DNA of 64,000 bases from Heliocybe sulcata (GCA_004369045.1 ML213513.1:1-64000); one strand, 5' to 3'. Counted from the first letter of the stretch, positions 43,035 to 55,884 are shown. Program-made: numbers and translations. The notes: generated from the sequence alone by a model not told the origin.

Positions 43035-44325
43035 TTAAATATGAGGAATGTAGTTCGTCCAAGAGACCGTACGGTACGCAGCAGCCGGGAGGGAGCTCAG
43101 GGAATGAAAAGCGATGGCGAGAAGTGTGATGCGTGCCGCGACATAGATGAAAAGTTCTGCCGCGAGAATGTAAGTCATTAAGCCGTCTAAAGCACCTTCC
43201 ATCCAGTCCGGCAGAGCGGCCTCAAGGACGACAATGGCAGTTGGGGTAGAGACGGTGAGAAGAGGCAAACACGTGACTGCGAGTGAACAGCCCCTCCACA
43301 GGATCTGCTGAGTGTGTGAGGGGAATTCGAACGTCCATCCGATGCAGTGGATGGCTCCGAAGGCTGACGAGCAAGCGACTGCTATGAGGGTCAAGACCCA
43401 CTCTTCGTCCCCGACATCTCCGGAGTAGTAAGAACTAACATGTATATCCTGCACCGAGATGTCCGCCCCAGACATCATGTTCACCAGAGGCGAGACTGGG
43501 ATGGCGATGAAAAGGAGAAGAATCTCCCGAAAATCTTCGGCCTCGTCCCAGCTATGCAAGAGCCCCCAAGTTCTGTCAACAGTTGCAGCCATGGTCTTCT
43601 TGGGGTTTGACCATGACAGTCCCCAAAGCGTACCTCGCCACTTTTCATGACGGTTAGAAGAGGAAGCCTGGGGATCTCTCGAAGGTCCTGCATCTGAACC
43701 AGCGAGGTCCATACTGAGTGATCGCACGGTTCTGCCGATTGCGTAGGGACAATCAACGGCCTTCTTGGCTTGTTCCACCAGAGCCCGTAGACGACTGCAT
43801 TGAGCACGGCAAACGCGCACGTCGCAAGCTCCAGCTCCGTCAGAGGAAGGCGCTGAATGCGGCGAGCAATGCACTGTACAAGGAACCAAGATGTTTGGAG
43901 AATGGCGAAGCCTTTCGAGAGCCAGTCACCCTTGCTCTTGTCATGGATCTCGCGCTCTGTTATGTCTGGGAAAGGGAGTGTCGACATGACAAGGCTATGC
44001 GGGGTAGACGCACTGTGAATACTGTCCAAGCCAGGGGATAATGTCATGTTCTCGAGAGGCAATAGATGAACAGAGTCACTCTCAGGCCTGCCACCATTCT
44101 CGTGTATGTCGTCCGGCGTTCGCAAAGGCGAGGACGACGAGCGACTTCGGGCATGGGCGTCGTTCTTGCTGACGACTCCTAGGGATGAGCAAGCTTCATC
44201 CTTCACAGAAACCTTGCAGGCGCAGCTTGCACCGCACCTGCACTGAATGCCGTCGCATTTTGATCCCAATGTATTCAAATCTTTGTAAGGGTTAACAACC
44301 CTCACTGGGTGGCCGCACGCAAAGA
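43035..44325 (-). pseudogene. 5'-truncated, frameshifted NCRTL/IPHI membrane-protein gene
   Basis: The second exon of the family is present from HPVRVVNPYKDLNTLGSKC near 44310 to YRTVSWTNYIPHI at the 43035 end, including the Cys-rich loop and all later helices. The first exon with NCRTL, IIAPE and the MGGF lead-in is absent: similarity breaks at about 44320, and unrelated sequence supplies a chance ATG (MHLASQLFACG). Near 43770 the text ccaagaaggcc replaces ccaaaggcc of the sister copy, a two-base gain that shifts frame after WWNKP. The remainder is well preserved, so loss of function looks fairly recent. Its nearest relatives are the copies at 34407 and 57187. Confidence 0.88.
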
Positions 44326-46009
44326 GCTGAGAAGCGAGGTGCATTCAGGTCTGAGGGACGGCAGTGTCACGTACTTACATTTCACCGGATGGACCTGTGG
44401 GCTAAGCGCCGTCCGCACGACTGCATGCGTAGACGGGCAGAATCTCATTTCGGTACGATCGTGGACTCATACTTGATAGATGGGCGTGTAGTAGTCTTCC
44501 ATTCTTCCATTCACTGAATGGTTGTACCACGTGGATGTCGTCCATAGCGAGACGCTGGCAAAGATCCTACGCGAATCAGTCAATAGTGCCACAGAGTGAG
44601 AGACCCATGGCCGTAGGTCGGACGTGATGCCCTTGCGAGGCAAGTTGTACCGGTACCTGTCATGTCAATATATCAGCTCGGATAGCAAATATAGGACAAG
44701 CGCAGAAAGCTTACCGTCGACCATGGGATATGCGCGATCGCAGCGAGATGGCCGAAGCAAGCAAATATTCGTGCATTCACACGAAGAGAGCGGGTCCGAA
44801 CAGGGCCGACAGCAACAATGAACGTGCTCACTTGTGCTCGCTCTTCCTTCTTTCATAGTCGCGGACTATCCTATCTCCGTCTCACAGCCAACTGCACCCG
44901 CGAATGTACGGCTCCGAACCTTATAGCTCTAATGAGACAGGGCACCTAAGCGCTGAGAAGAGACTTAGAGATTCACATCGACGTGACGGACCTGCGATCT
45001 GTCATCGTAACCAAATTGCCGACCAACCCTGTGTGAGAAATGGAGAAAGGCGATTACTATATGGACCGGCATTAACCCCTTACCCAGCAGTACCCACCAG
45101 TTCCATCGTGATCCACTCCGCACACTCTCGAGCCCCAGATCCCAACCCCCGGACGACGGTCCTTCTCCAAGGCAGATTACAGTGAGACCTCCATAACCGC
45201 ACTGAATGGGAAGGTCCCAAGGCAGCGAGAAGATCAAGGCGGGAAGTCTCATTAGCAAGGTCCACGCGACTCACGCTGCTTTTCACGCTCCCATCAAAAG
45301 CTCACTGCATTGGGACGGGCCAGCATCGCCCCTAAGCGCACTTCCGGCTGACCTGTTATGTGAGCGCGGTCTCGCGCATTCGAAAATTGCGTATACGCAG
45401 ACCATGGACTTGCTAAAATTCGGGATAATTGGACGAGAATTGGCGCAGTGTCCACACAGAGCAAGTAAAGCGTCAGCTAGCGTGAACAAGACTAGTTGCA
45501 TGTGTAAAATAGACGCCGTCATCTGTCTCCCACCGTGAGGCGTCTGCCTTTCATACAACGAAAGTCACACTGGGGATTGGTCATAGATGAACAGGTAAAA
45601 AGGAAAGGATCCCCTCACCTCCGGATGTCCAATCATTGTGTGCGAATACCAGAGCTTCAGGGTGATATCACTCGACGCCTTCTGCGCATAAACATGAGAA
45701 AGACCGCACCTCCAGACCCATCTGAGACTCATCCATCCTGCTCCCCATTACATATGCCCATTCGACGGGCGAACACTAGATAGGGGCGACACGACGAAAA
45801 CCAGCCTTGCATCGTGGAGAAGCACGTAAATGTTGTCGGGTAGACTACTGGTACGAGTCCGCTGTTGCCAGCTACCGTAGGGGCCATCCTGAAGCAATGA
45901 CATCGACACTTGACTCCGTCTGGATGATTCGACGAGGAAAGCAAAGTCGATGAAACAGGGCCGACCTAGAGCTAAAGGTCGTCATGAGAAAGGCTCGGGC
46001 GTCATCGTT
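44326..46009. other. Repeat-bearing intergenic region
   Basis: No gene is supported. The stretch at about 44655-44890 is an inverted, diverged copy of 56370-56650 (shared: aggatagtccgcgactatg and acaagtgagcac/acgagtgagcac). Frames near 44904-45780 lack content and conserved features. Confidence 0.5.
44655..44890 (-). repeat. Repeat shared with 56370-56650 (inverted)
   Basis: The copies lie upstream of two membrane-protein gene copies (43035-44325 and 57187-58767), on the 5' side of each, so they probably mark the ancestral 5' flank of that gene. Confidence 0.65.
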
Positions 46010-46245
46010 GTCGGCGCTCGAAACAGGAGTCCACTCCGCCGGATTCGTCGTCGCCCAATCAGAGCCGGTGATGGCATTCGACGGGATCTGCCAGGTTATT
46101 GCGGGGCGCGTGTACTTTGGCCCGGTGTCGTAAACTCGCTCTCACGCGTTTTCGCCGTGGTTACACTCTCTTCCGCTCCGTCTGCTGCTCTGATTCAACC
46201 TAGTCGCTCTTTACACACTCTCTTTGATAATATTGGCAGCCGCGC
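46010..46245 (+). promoter_or_regulatory. Upstream module shared with the ATPase paralogues
   Basis: It contains ggattcgtcgtcgcccaatcag with a CCAAT core, then ggttacactctcttccgctc and a pyrimidine-rich run ending just before the ATG at 46246. The same order of boxes occurs at 31855-32002 and, inverted, at 62840-63010. I infer a duplicated promoter; the sequence shows only the similarity and the CCAAT box. Confidence 0.55.
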
Positions 46246-48694
46246 ATGTCGTCCGCGCCGACGTCGGGCGTGGCGAGCACCAGCGCGCTGTCTTCATCCA
46301 CTCTTTCGTCTACACACTCTCCTTCATCCGCCCCTTCACCTTCATCATCGGCGTCCCCTCCTCCGCCTCCTCAAAACGTCGCCCCGAATCCTCCCGGCTC
46401 CAGCTCCTCCTCCAGCTCTGTCCCGACATCAACTTCTACCTCCCGCCCAGCGACACCTGCGAACGCAGGCTCTAATCCCCCTCCCGATGACGATGATCCT
46501 ACCAGCTCGTCCTCTCCTCCTGTGACCACGCATACATCCACCTCTTCCCATCCTGCCGAAGACCGTCCGACGGCTACGAGTATCCGGACGAGGACGTGGA
46601 CGCACCACCCGACACCCACGCCCCCGGCGCACCAGTCACACCCAATGGCCCCTGCGCCAAACCCGAAGCCTAATAACGCCTGGGACGATCCCGGTTCGAC
46701 AACCTCTGCGGTCCCCGTATCCTCCGGCGTGCCAAACGCACAGCCTGCATCAAGTTTAGCGTCGTCAGACTCGTGGAAGCCTCAGCCTGGCAATGGCGAT
46801 GGAGAGCAGTCTATGGGAAGTGGTACCAAGATTGGGATTGGCACAAACGATGGTGAACATACCGACCACGAAGGGTAAGTCGCCGTCTCTGGGCTGATGT
46901 TCATCGACATCGTTCGCACCGTTGTTCTCTCACGTCTATTTCCTCTTCCTCTTCTGAAAGATCAGACTCTAACTTTCTCTCCTCCTTAGATCATTCCCGT
47001 CCATCCCGAGTCAAGACAACGACGACGAGAGGTATGCTTCGTCTACTCCCGTATCTTCTCGTTTCACTCATCTGCCTTCCTTCCTCTACAGCCCCCTGCC
47101 CGTGCACGCCGCCCACCTCGCGCTATCCACCTCCCTAGCGCTATCTTCCTCCCCTTCCTCCCCAGTGGTGAACGCCGCACCTGCGCCCGCCTCCGTCTCC
47201 ACTTCTCACGCAGCATCCCACACTCGCTTCTCGACTACGACGTCGACGTTTACGACGACGCTCCGGTCGACGTCGTCGGGTCACCTGGTCGAGAGCACGA
47301 GCACGGGGACGTCGACCTACACGCTGACCTTTGCTGTCCCTGACCCTTCGGATGCGTCGTCGGGTGGGAAAACCGCGAACGTGGGTGCGATCGCGGGCGG
47401 CGTCGTAGGCGGGGTCCTGGCGCTCGTCCTGCTCTTCCTCCTGGGCGTGTGTGTGGTGAAGAGAAAGAAGCGAGGCGTGATCCTCGACACCAAGTTCACG
47501 GGCCGCAAGTCGGGCGAGTCGATCAAAGTGCGGTCGTCTGCGTCGCTTGATGGCGATGTTGAGAAGCAAGAGCAGATGACTGAGGTCCGGGTTGGGCGCG
47601 GCGGGAGGGAGAGGGGGTATAGCACCGTGTCGCACGACGAGCCGGACCTCGCGTACGAGGAGGGAGAGGAGACGGATGGGAGCCTGCGGTTCTGGAACCC
47701 GTTCTGGGACCCGAGCGAGCCGCCGAGCGCGCGGACGAGTGTGGTTGGGGGCGGGAGCGTGCGGAGTAGGGCGGCGAGTTCGACGCGGGCGGTGGAGAAT
47801 GGGAGTGGGGGGAGTGGGAGGGACGGGGCGAGCAGTGAGAACGCGTCGGGGACGAACCTTGTGCGGGATGGGAACTCCAGCATTCGTGCTGTTGAGAATG
47901 CATCGCGCACGGATCTTGCGAGTCCTAGGATTGCGGATGGCACGTCTAGCGTCCGTGCGGTGGAGAATGGGTCGGTGAGCAGTATCCCTGGGGCGTGGAG
48001 GGGCATACGCGGGCAGGGATCGTGGTACTCTGAGCACAGCCTTAACTGTGGGGCTACGGGGCAGAGGGTGTCGCGATATAGCCCGGCGCATCGGTCGAGG
48101 CTTAGCCAGAGCCATATTTATGTGTCCGATCCGGAGGGCGACGGGGAGGGAGAGGGGGAGAGGCCGGGGTCGTGGGTGTCGACGTTGGAGAGTACGAAGG
48201 AGGAGCACCGGCCGGGCTCGTTGGTGTCGACACTGTCAAGCATGCGCGAGGAACGTAGGCCAGGGTCGCTGGTCTCCACGCTGTCGAGCATGCGGGAGGA
48301 CAGCGTCTCCCCAAGTCCGCCGCGGTTCGCACCGGTTACGGCGCCTTCGCCCGAGCTGGTGTTCAGCCTGCCCAACCGGCACATCGGCGCGGACGGGGAG
48401 GCAGAAGGGGAGGGGAGAGCGAGCTTGGACTCGGGGACGGCGGAGAGCGAGGGGTGGGCGTCGCCGGAGCTGCGGTTTGGGAGCCCGGCGTCGGAGATGC
48501 AGGTTGCGCATGCGCATCCGTATGCGAGGTCGGAGGGGAGGCTGGGTGTGAGCCCGAGCGCGGCGAGTTTTGGGGGGAGGAGTGTGAGGAGCGGGGTGAG
48601 CGAGGGGGACAGGAGTTATACGGAGAGTTGGAGGGGCCCGAATGTAGAGAATTTGGTGAACCATGCGAGGAGGCAGGCGCAGCAGAGGAGCTGA
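46246..48694 (+). CDS. Mucin-like single-pass membrane protein
   Basis: Three exons, 46246-46874, 46990-47031 and 47092-48694, close in phase and give 757 residues. The first 320 or so residues are very rich in Ser, Thr, Pro and Ala, as in an O-glycosylated stalk. A membrane helix follows at about 319-345 (VGAIAGGVVGGVLALVLLFLLGVCVV) with a basic stop-transfer KRKKR. The cytosolic half contains two repeat types, three units of RPGS(L/W)VSTLxS with a charged linker, and AVEN(G/A)S copies. The layout resembles fungal Mid2/Wsc-type wall sensors and related agaricomycete proteins, but no WSC or other ectodomain is present. I see no clear signal peptide at this ATG, so either topology relies on the internal helix or the true start lies in an unseen upstream exon. 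Confidence 0.8.
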
Positions 48695-49204
48695 GAGGTG
48701 AGTCGTGTCGTTGGGGTGGATTCGAGATTGGCTGACGTGGGTTTGATTGGTAGTGAGATTTTGCGTGCTGTGTGGAGAAGAGGACTTTACGACTACCCGA
48801 CGAACGCGGCTTCACATTGCCGGCTCTACGAAAACCAAAATGAGATATACCCTTCCCGCTATCGCTCTCGCTTGCTTCGCAATGGACATCTGATACCATT
48901 GCGCGCATATAAAACTAGTGTGTATCATTAGCTATCTCCCCTCTTCTCCTCCACGAACTCTGATATTTCTACTACCCCGCTTATTGTCGACTAACATTCT
49001 ATACTTCTTTGCGCCCTCGTTATTCTGTAGCACCTTCGGTCTTGATACACGTTTGGCTGGAGATACCCTGCTGTCCTTTTTGCTTATTATTTAATCGCCT
49101 TTGTTGCTCGTGCTCTAGCTGTCGTGTGTTAGTAGATTTTAATCCTATCTATCCATTATACTACCTGGTTATTATAAATAATTGCTTTTCACCGTTTGGC
49201 CGTG
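48695..49204. other. 3' flank of the mucin-like gene
   Basis: AT-rich, with no gene seen. It probably contains the gene's 3' untranslated region. Confidence 0.45.
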
Positions 49205-49725
49205 GCTGGATTGGCGACTTGCACGATACTGCCACGGATTCGGGAATTTGTCCCCGGCGCCGTCACTAGTACTCTTCAGCACGACCTTCAACATTGAGTC
49301 CTTGCGCCGACGAGAAGAAGGTCCTCGCAGAGTTGCACAGAGACTACAGTGGCGTCCTCTGACAGCGACTGTAGGTATTCGCGTCACATGTCAGCTAGCA
49401 ACGTCGTTCTGCGATTGGCCGGCGTTTATTTTGGCGGTGTGTGCTACTCCCACGCTGAGTTCATCCGCGTTCCAGTTTGGTTTTCGCTACTACAAGTATT
49501 TCACATATCGCGACTCGTCGACGTATCCACAGGACCTGTACACGCAGCACACCATTGCAATTCTATAGTGGCTCGGCGACGTTCTCATACCGACACAGCA
49601 CTCTGTCGTATGATCCGGCGGCTCACACGAGACGACGAGACTCCTCGACGACCGATTCCTGTTTGTATCGGCGCGCACTGGTTGTTGGGCACTATATGTC
49701 GCGTGACGTCTTCTAGGTCTGTTTC
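49205..49725 (+). repeat. Dispersed repeat R6, forward copy
   Basis: The longest copy of the repeat, also found at 42525-43000 (inverted) and 63240-63500 (partial). Shared stretches include cacaggacctgtaca, cacaccattgcaattctat and gccgacacagcac/ccgacacagcac. No domain is readable. Confidence 0.78.
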
Positions 49726-50331
49726 CTCAGCATCAGGGCTTCGAGCGCGATATGCCCTGTTTCAGTTCACCGCACTACCTCGGCAATGGTGTCGTCGATG
49801 CCATTTGCTCACATACACTGGTGGATCTTTTCACCAGTTTGTCTGGATGTGCTAGATTGAGGTCTACTGATCGAGTTGAGGCTCGAAAGAGTACATGAAG
49901 GGCGCAGCTCGAATCCATCGGTCATACGAATCCGTCGCAGGGTGCAATTGATTCATTGGTGCGTGCACCTTGGGACTTCCTGATGGGACTTCCTGACTAG
50001 ACGAGCCCCACATCCAATGCATAAAACGATAGCAGACACAATGGGCATTGGTTGACAAGATGGAGAGAGAGATACGATACAAATGCAACATGCGCGCGAG
50101 GACTCTGTTGAGAGCACTAACGGGCCGTTCGTCGTACTGTAACGATACTGTTTACCCAGACAGGACTACGTGAGAAGAGGCAACTATGCGAGTCCGGAGC
50201 AGTACAAAAAGCGATGGGGAATACCGAGTGAGATATAGAGCTAAAGGAAAGCATTGAATACCGAGAGAATACGGGACAGAAACCGTGTAACCTGAGACAT
50301 GTCATCGCCGAAGATAGTCGCCGGAAGGTCC
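49726..50331. other. Intergenic; 3' side of the large reverse-strand gene
   Basis: No gene is supported. A short tandem, gggacttcctgat, occurs near 49973-49996. Confidence 0.45.
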
Positions 50332-53300
50332 TCAACTCTCCTGCCCAACTGCAGTCCCCACCGCGAAAGCGGCAGTGGTGGGAGAAGCGGGGGCAGGGGA
50401 GGGCGCGGTGGCAGGAGCAGGAGCCGGCGTGGAGGCGGGAGGAGCCTCGGGCGCCGGAGCGTCTTGCTGAGCGGAGGCAGCATGGTTGCCTGCAGCGGTG
50501 GGAGAAGGAGGTGCACCCTCAATGGGGCTGGCAGCGGCCGCAACTCCGTTTGCGTTTGTTGCCGGGGCGTCCTTCCTATCGAGGGCAGAAGCAGCATTGC
50601 CCAAGGGGCTAGGACGGGGTATCGAGGGGTTCGTTTGCGTGTAGTCCACAGGAGTTTGCTGGCCGGCCCCCGGGGAGGGACCATCACCTAGGGTGCCCTC
50701 CTTCGGGGGTGGGTTGTCTGTAGCAAGATGTCAGAAAAGAGAGTTTTACGAAGGCGCCGGAGCGGCACTTACTAAGGGGCTTAGGGGTGGGTGACTTTGG
50801 TCCGTAGTTCGAAGAGGGCACTCTGGACTTGAACCGAGAGTCTGGCCAAGAGCGAATCAACGCTGCGCCCACGGGCCTGCTAGCAGTCGTAGGCCGAGAG
50901 ATGAGGTCGAACATGATGTCACCGCGGCGGTTGAAGCAGGGGTTAGCGAGACCGTATGCGGCAAGACCGGGATAACATGACTTCCAGTCGCCGCAGAAGG
51001 AGGTTTGCAACTGCTCGGACAGCTCGACCAGGTCGATCTTGGATGGGAAGTAAGTCTCGAGCAGCTCGTGCAGAGGTGTGAAGCGCGTGTTGATGAACTC
51101 CTTATGGAAGTGCGTAGTGTTGATGACAGGTCGGGTCTCGTCCCAAACCTTGACTTTGAGACTGCTGCCCTCAGTCACAAGCGCTACAACAGTCGACCAG
51201 CTGGCAACAGCCTTGGTACTGTGATGCACGGTCATTACAATGATTGGCGCGATGATTCAGGACAAGTGCTTACCTCCACTCCTTGCTGGACTCCTTGAAA
51301 CCGTTCTCAAGAATAACAGTACCCTTGACCTTGATTTGAAAACCACCCTGTTTGTAAGCAGTGGGGATAGACAGGTCGTTATGAGTGTGGCCTACGTGAC
51401 ACGAAGTTAGGATCTAGCTGGTAGTTGTTAGAGAAAGTAACACGTACTTCGAAGCCAATAGCTCCCATTCTTCGATTCTTGAGACATGCCGCGGCGCTCG
51501 TAATTCCACTCATCTTCCATATCCCACTCGTATTCCAAGGCATCAGCGGACTCATTCGCAAGCCGCCAGTCGCAATTGCTATTATGCTTCCCCTCGTGCT
51601 CAGCGCGCGTAGCCACTTGCAAGATCCATTCGCCACCTTCCACGCCCGAGAAGGTCGCGGTGATGGTGGTGCTCAGGTTAACCTTCGAGAGGATGCTGAG
51701 AAGCCGCTCCTCAAAGAAGAGACGTCTAGCAATGCAGACGGTACCGTAAGAGAGCAACGGAGCACTCCCCATGATAGTCCAGGACGTCCACTCGGCACTG
51801 TACTCGAGATAATCAGCAGGCCACTCCCGGAAGTCGCACATGCCGATGATCATAACGACGAGTTGGAATGGTTCACAAAGGCCGCAGAGGCGCTCGCGCG
51901 CGTACGTGACCTTGGAGTAGATGTGGAAATTGACGGACGTAAGGCCAGAGGCAGGAATATCAAGACGGGAGCTCCAGACAGGAATTGTGTACAGGATATG
52001 ATGGCCGTGCGATGCCAAGACCTGGAAGTAGTCATGCTTCACGTAATGGATTGCAGACTGCACCAAGGCAATGGCGTGCCTGTTACCGAGGTACATCCCG
52101 CCGGAGTGGGAAAGCCCAGGTATGAACTGGGCGGCTAGGCGACAAATCAGGAACTTCACTTTGACACGGTCAGAAGTTGCTTACTAGTCAGGTCCAGCAT
52201 AATGTGTTGGAAATGGACGTGGCCCTGGCCTCCATGAAGCTTTCCAGCAGGTGAGTCCTTGAACCTCGTTACCCAAGAACCGCAGTGCTCAACAATGCCT
52301 TCATGGTCGACCAACTTGATATCGACTTCGAATGCTAAGACCCATTTGTCAAAGCCATGAGATCCGCCGCTATTGGTAGGTAGGCATATGAGCTGGGTCA
52401 TACTTACAGAACAAAACGGAATACATACGCAGTATATGGAACACCGTCGCGCAAGGGCACCATGGTACCTTCCTGAAGTGACACAAGGATGACAGCTTTC
52501 GCGCTCGACAGAAGGCGGACCTGGATAGCTCCGAAGATCGCTCCGAAGTTCTTCTCGTACGACCACTTCACAAGACAAGCGAGATGCTCCAGTACCTTGC
52601 TTCGTTGGGCTTGCCTTCAGAGGCTCTCGAAGTGCTCGGCGATGGACGTCTGAGTGATCGCCTGAATGTAGTCGAAGCCTTGCATGTACGTCTTCGTAAT
52701 GCGCTCCTTGTGTGTGACCAATTCCGTGTGCTTTCCGAGGTCGATCTCTCGCCAGAGGCCTTGGTCATAATCTTCAAAGCCGTCCCCGACTATGACCGGC
52801 ATCGAGTGAGTGTAGATGATGTGGCGAGACGCCTCCTCGATAATGCGGAAGTAGTAGTGGTCGAGGAAGTAGATCAGGGTAGCGTGGTCGAACTGGCCGA
52901 TGTCCTCGTCACGCTTTCCGTAAGTGCAGAGGTGCTCGATAAAGCGGCAAGCTAAATGAGACAGTTAAGACAATGAAGATGAAGAGCGTCAGGAAACAAT
53001 ATCTTACTATCAAAGTCGAACTTGATATTGACGATAATACCTTCACTGTTGACCTCATAGACGAGGTTAACGAGGAACGCAATTTCCCAGTCGTGGAAGA
53101 CACGGAGTGCGTTTCTGGTGAGATGTCAGAACACTAAGCCGAAGATGCAAGGCAAGCTGCTGACCTGGTAAAATCATCCGTTGCAAAGAAGGCAAGCTCA
53201 GAAATCTTGAAATAGAGCACAGCTTCCTTGTCGCACAAGAGCCGGACCTTCGGTGCGTCAAATCTGACGCGAAACTGCTCCTGGATATCGCCGATGTCGG

Positions 53301-54373
53301 TCCAGGTGCTGCGGTACTCGGCCAAGCAGACGGAGCGATAGTCGAAATAACTCTCTTCTCTCTCCACTATCATCGCGGCTTCGAGCCAGACCTTGGATAA
53401 GCGGGAGTTGATGCTCTCGATAGGGACGCCGTGGAAATCAATACCGCCGAAGTCAAGGTGCATGACGTCGGTCATGGCGGAGAAGTCTATCACAAGGCTT
53501 TGAGGGTTGCCATCGTTGTCCCAGTCTGGTAAGGAGTAGAAGACGTGGTGCCCCGCCTCGCGAGTGTACTCGAGGTACCTCTTCAAGTAGTAAGTGAGAG
53601 CCTCACGTTGATCGAGTTGCGACTCAGACGTCGTAACAAAGCGAGGCCCTTCCGTTGAGCGTCAGTGATAGGTAGCGTTCGTCGAAGATAACAGGTACTC
53701 ACTGAGGGTGTCGAGGATCATCAACTTGATAACATGCATGCCGTTGCCTATTTCCTTCGTCTGGCCTTGAATTCCACTGACGACGAAGGGGACGCGGAAG
53801 GAAACATCGACATTGTCAAGAGTGACGTTGCGGTCCCTGAGCATTATGTCGTTCATCGAGATGTTTCAGTGCTAATATGCTTATCACGTACCGGCTAGGA
53901 ATGAGGCCTGGGTGGCTAGCCTTGGCGAAGTCAAGATTCATGTGACCACGGCGGAGTCTGAGGTGAATGATAGCTTCGTGGTTGCAAATGAATTCAAGGA
54001 TGGGCCGGCCGAATTCAGCAGCGAATAGCATATCCTCGACCGCCGCCACCGAGCTCTTGTGCCTCGGAGGGTAGAACCACTCAGCGAGGGCGAAGTCATA
54101 GCGCACACGTTCGTAAGCCTTCAGATGCGAAGACTCCTGGCGCTGGGTGCATTGTATCGCATTCTCATACAAAGCACCAAGTTGTGCGTTGATGTAATGA
54201 GATGCGTGGTCAGCGTTGTTCTCGCCGAGGCACATGTTGCAGACTAAGAGCAGATGGGGAATCGCGTCAGCAGCAAGAGTCTGCGAGCTTGGACGCAACT
54301 TGCCTTGTGCTGTAGAGGGTGCAACAAGCGAGTACTTGGGGATGCAAGATGTCGATTCGTCCTGGCCATCTTC
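50332..54373 (-). CDS. Large uncharacterised multi-exon protein
   Basis: A chain of reverse-strand exons, each bounded by good splice sites and readable across several junctions, covers this span and would give well over 1,000 residues. Landmarks from the N-terminal side: LLLVCNMCLGENNADHAS, YERVRYDFALAEWFYPP, AAVEDMLFAAEFGRPILEF, NVTLDNVDVSFRVPFVVSGI, YLKRYLEYTREAGHHVFYSL, SYFDYRSVCLAEYRSTW, LRVFHDWEIAFLVNLVYEVN, YGKRDEDIGQFDHATLIYFL, GFDKWVLAFEVDIKLVDHEG, and a late region FCGDWKSCYPGLAAYGLANP. The last exon is an Ala/Pro-rich tail ending VGTAVGQES at 50332. No membrane helix and no domain I can name are present. The 5' end is uncertain: the first in-frame exon begins near 54373, and an ATG micro-exon at 54443-54456 followed by GTGAGT is one candidate start. 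The C-terminal region between 51235 and 51428 has exons I did not fix exactly. Confidence 0.75.
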
Positions 54374-55164
54374 TGCTCTTTATACTGACAAGACGGACCA
54401 GTCGACGATCGACTTTAACAGGCTTTCATAAGGGCCACTCACCTGTCCCGATACATAAGCGCGAACGTGCAACCTTCAGCGCTCAGCGCTCAATATCAAT
54501 CTGCCGACCAGGTATCTCCGCCGGCTACCATATCGCTCACTACTACTGCACTTGATTTCGCGCCAAATGCTTGGAACTCAAGGGTTTCCTTGGTCGTCCA
54601 ATCACAACATGTTTTTGATATGGTCAAATAGTAAGTTCCTCGAGCATTGTGCGTTATGGTCCCGCACCACGTACATTTTAATATCCACGATATCATAGGC
54701 CCCATGCCTCTACGCGCAGGCGTGTTTTATTCCTAGCTCCCGGGTATTATTGCCTGGCCAATCGCTCGGTCATTCCAATCGCTCGGTCATTCTACAACCC
54801 AGTCAGAGCGCCATCACTTCGAGGAAACAATCCACTAGAACGGCAGTATCAGCTACTATATAATCCTCGATGCATCTTATTTTCTGGGCTGCTTGAGGAG
54901 TCTTTCATCCTGCAAGTTTAGTTATCAGACTCATCAATCAATATAGTGCGCAGTAGAAGATTGCCGTCACCGCTCAGATGGCGGAATCCCAGGCCTCCAG
55001 CTGCTGCCTTCCGACTAATTAGGATAGCTTGGGGAGTCTGGCCACATAAACGCAGCATATGACTACTTGATGAGATCCACATACCATCTGTACCCTGCAC
55101 TTCCATTCAAGAATCTTTGTATGTCTTCTGCCATTCTGTCTGACCTTAAGTGAAGTGGGGGAGC
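54374..55164. other. Intergenic; nothing recognised
   Basis: Holds the presumed promoter of the large reverse-strand gene. A tandem of catt(c)caatcgctcggt near 54760-54790 is the only repeat noticed. Confidence 0.45.
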
Positions 55165-55775
55165 ACAATCAGCGGCCGAAGTATCTCCCCCACGCAACCT
55201 CGAGGAACAATATTTCCTGCACACTCCCCCTATTCTGTATCACGCCCCCATTAGTCAGGAACAGCGTGCCAGGCAAGATCCAAGTCGCGCCAGCAAGCAG
55301 TATCCCCAGACTCGTCGAGATGATCCAGATCTTCGGGAGCTCCCACTCGACGGGCGCGCACGCGTGCGGCGCGTTGTCGTACGCGCTCACGATCATACCC
55401 AGGTCCGCCGAGAGGACGATGAACACGATCAGGTCCGCGCGGATGGTCTCGTTCAGGATGATCATCGAGAGCGTGCTACGTTACCTGCGTCATAACATGC
55501 GAACCGCAAGGAACGAGGACACTCACAGGTAGATCTCCAGATGCAAACACAGCGCGATCCGGTAAACAATATACGCTACTCCACGCATCAGTCACAACTC
55601 CCGACCAAAGAAACAAGCAACCCACCCTTCATCCGATGGAAAATCTGCCTCGCAACCTTGATAGACGTGATAATCGTCGACAGACCCTCATCCAAAAACA
55701 CCACATCCGCTGCGCTCCTCGCCGCATCCCACGCACCCTCCACCGCAATCCCACAGTCCGCCTTCTTCAACGTTC
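55165..55775 (-). pseudogene. Fragment of a P-type H+-ATPase gene
   Basis: It matches the middle of the gene at 25350-29466, from the end of exon 11 through exon 13: [56 protein letters not shown] and [20 protein letters not shown], ending near ILFLEVAWG. Intron positions are kept. Both sides end abruptly, so this is an isolated duplicated piece that cannot make an enzyme. Confidence 0.9.
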
Positions 55776-55884
55776 AACGACGACGCATCAAATATTCACA
55801 GCCGTGGCCAGTCGATGGATTCGCTGGCAGATAGCAGACCCCGCGAAATTCCGGGACGGCCTTCTCGGGCACACGCTTCTTTGA

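Noticed and set aside
47141-48208. 355-codon reverse frame opposite the mucin-like gene
   Set aside because: Arg/Pro-rich shadow of a GC-rich coding exon on the other strand.
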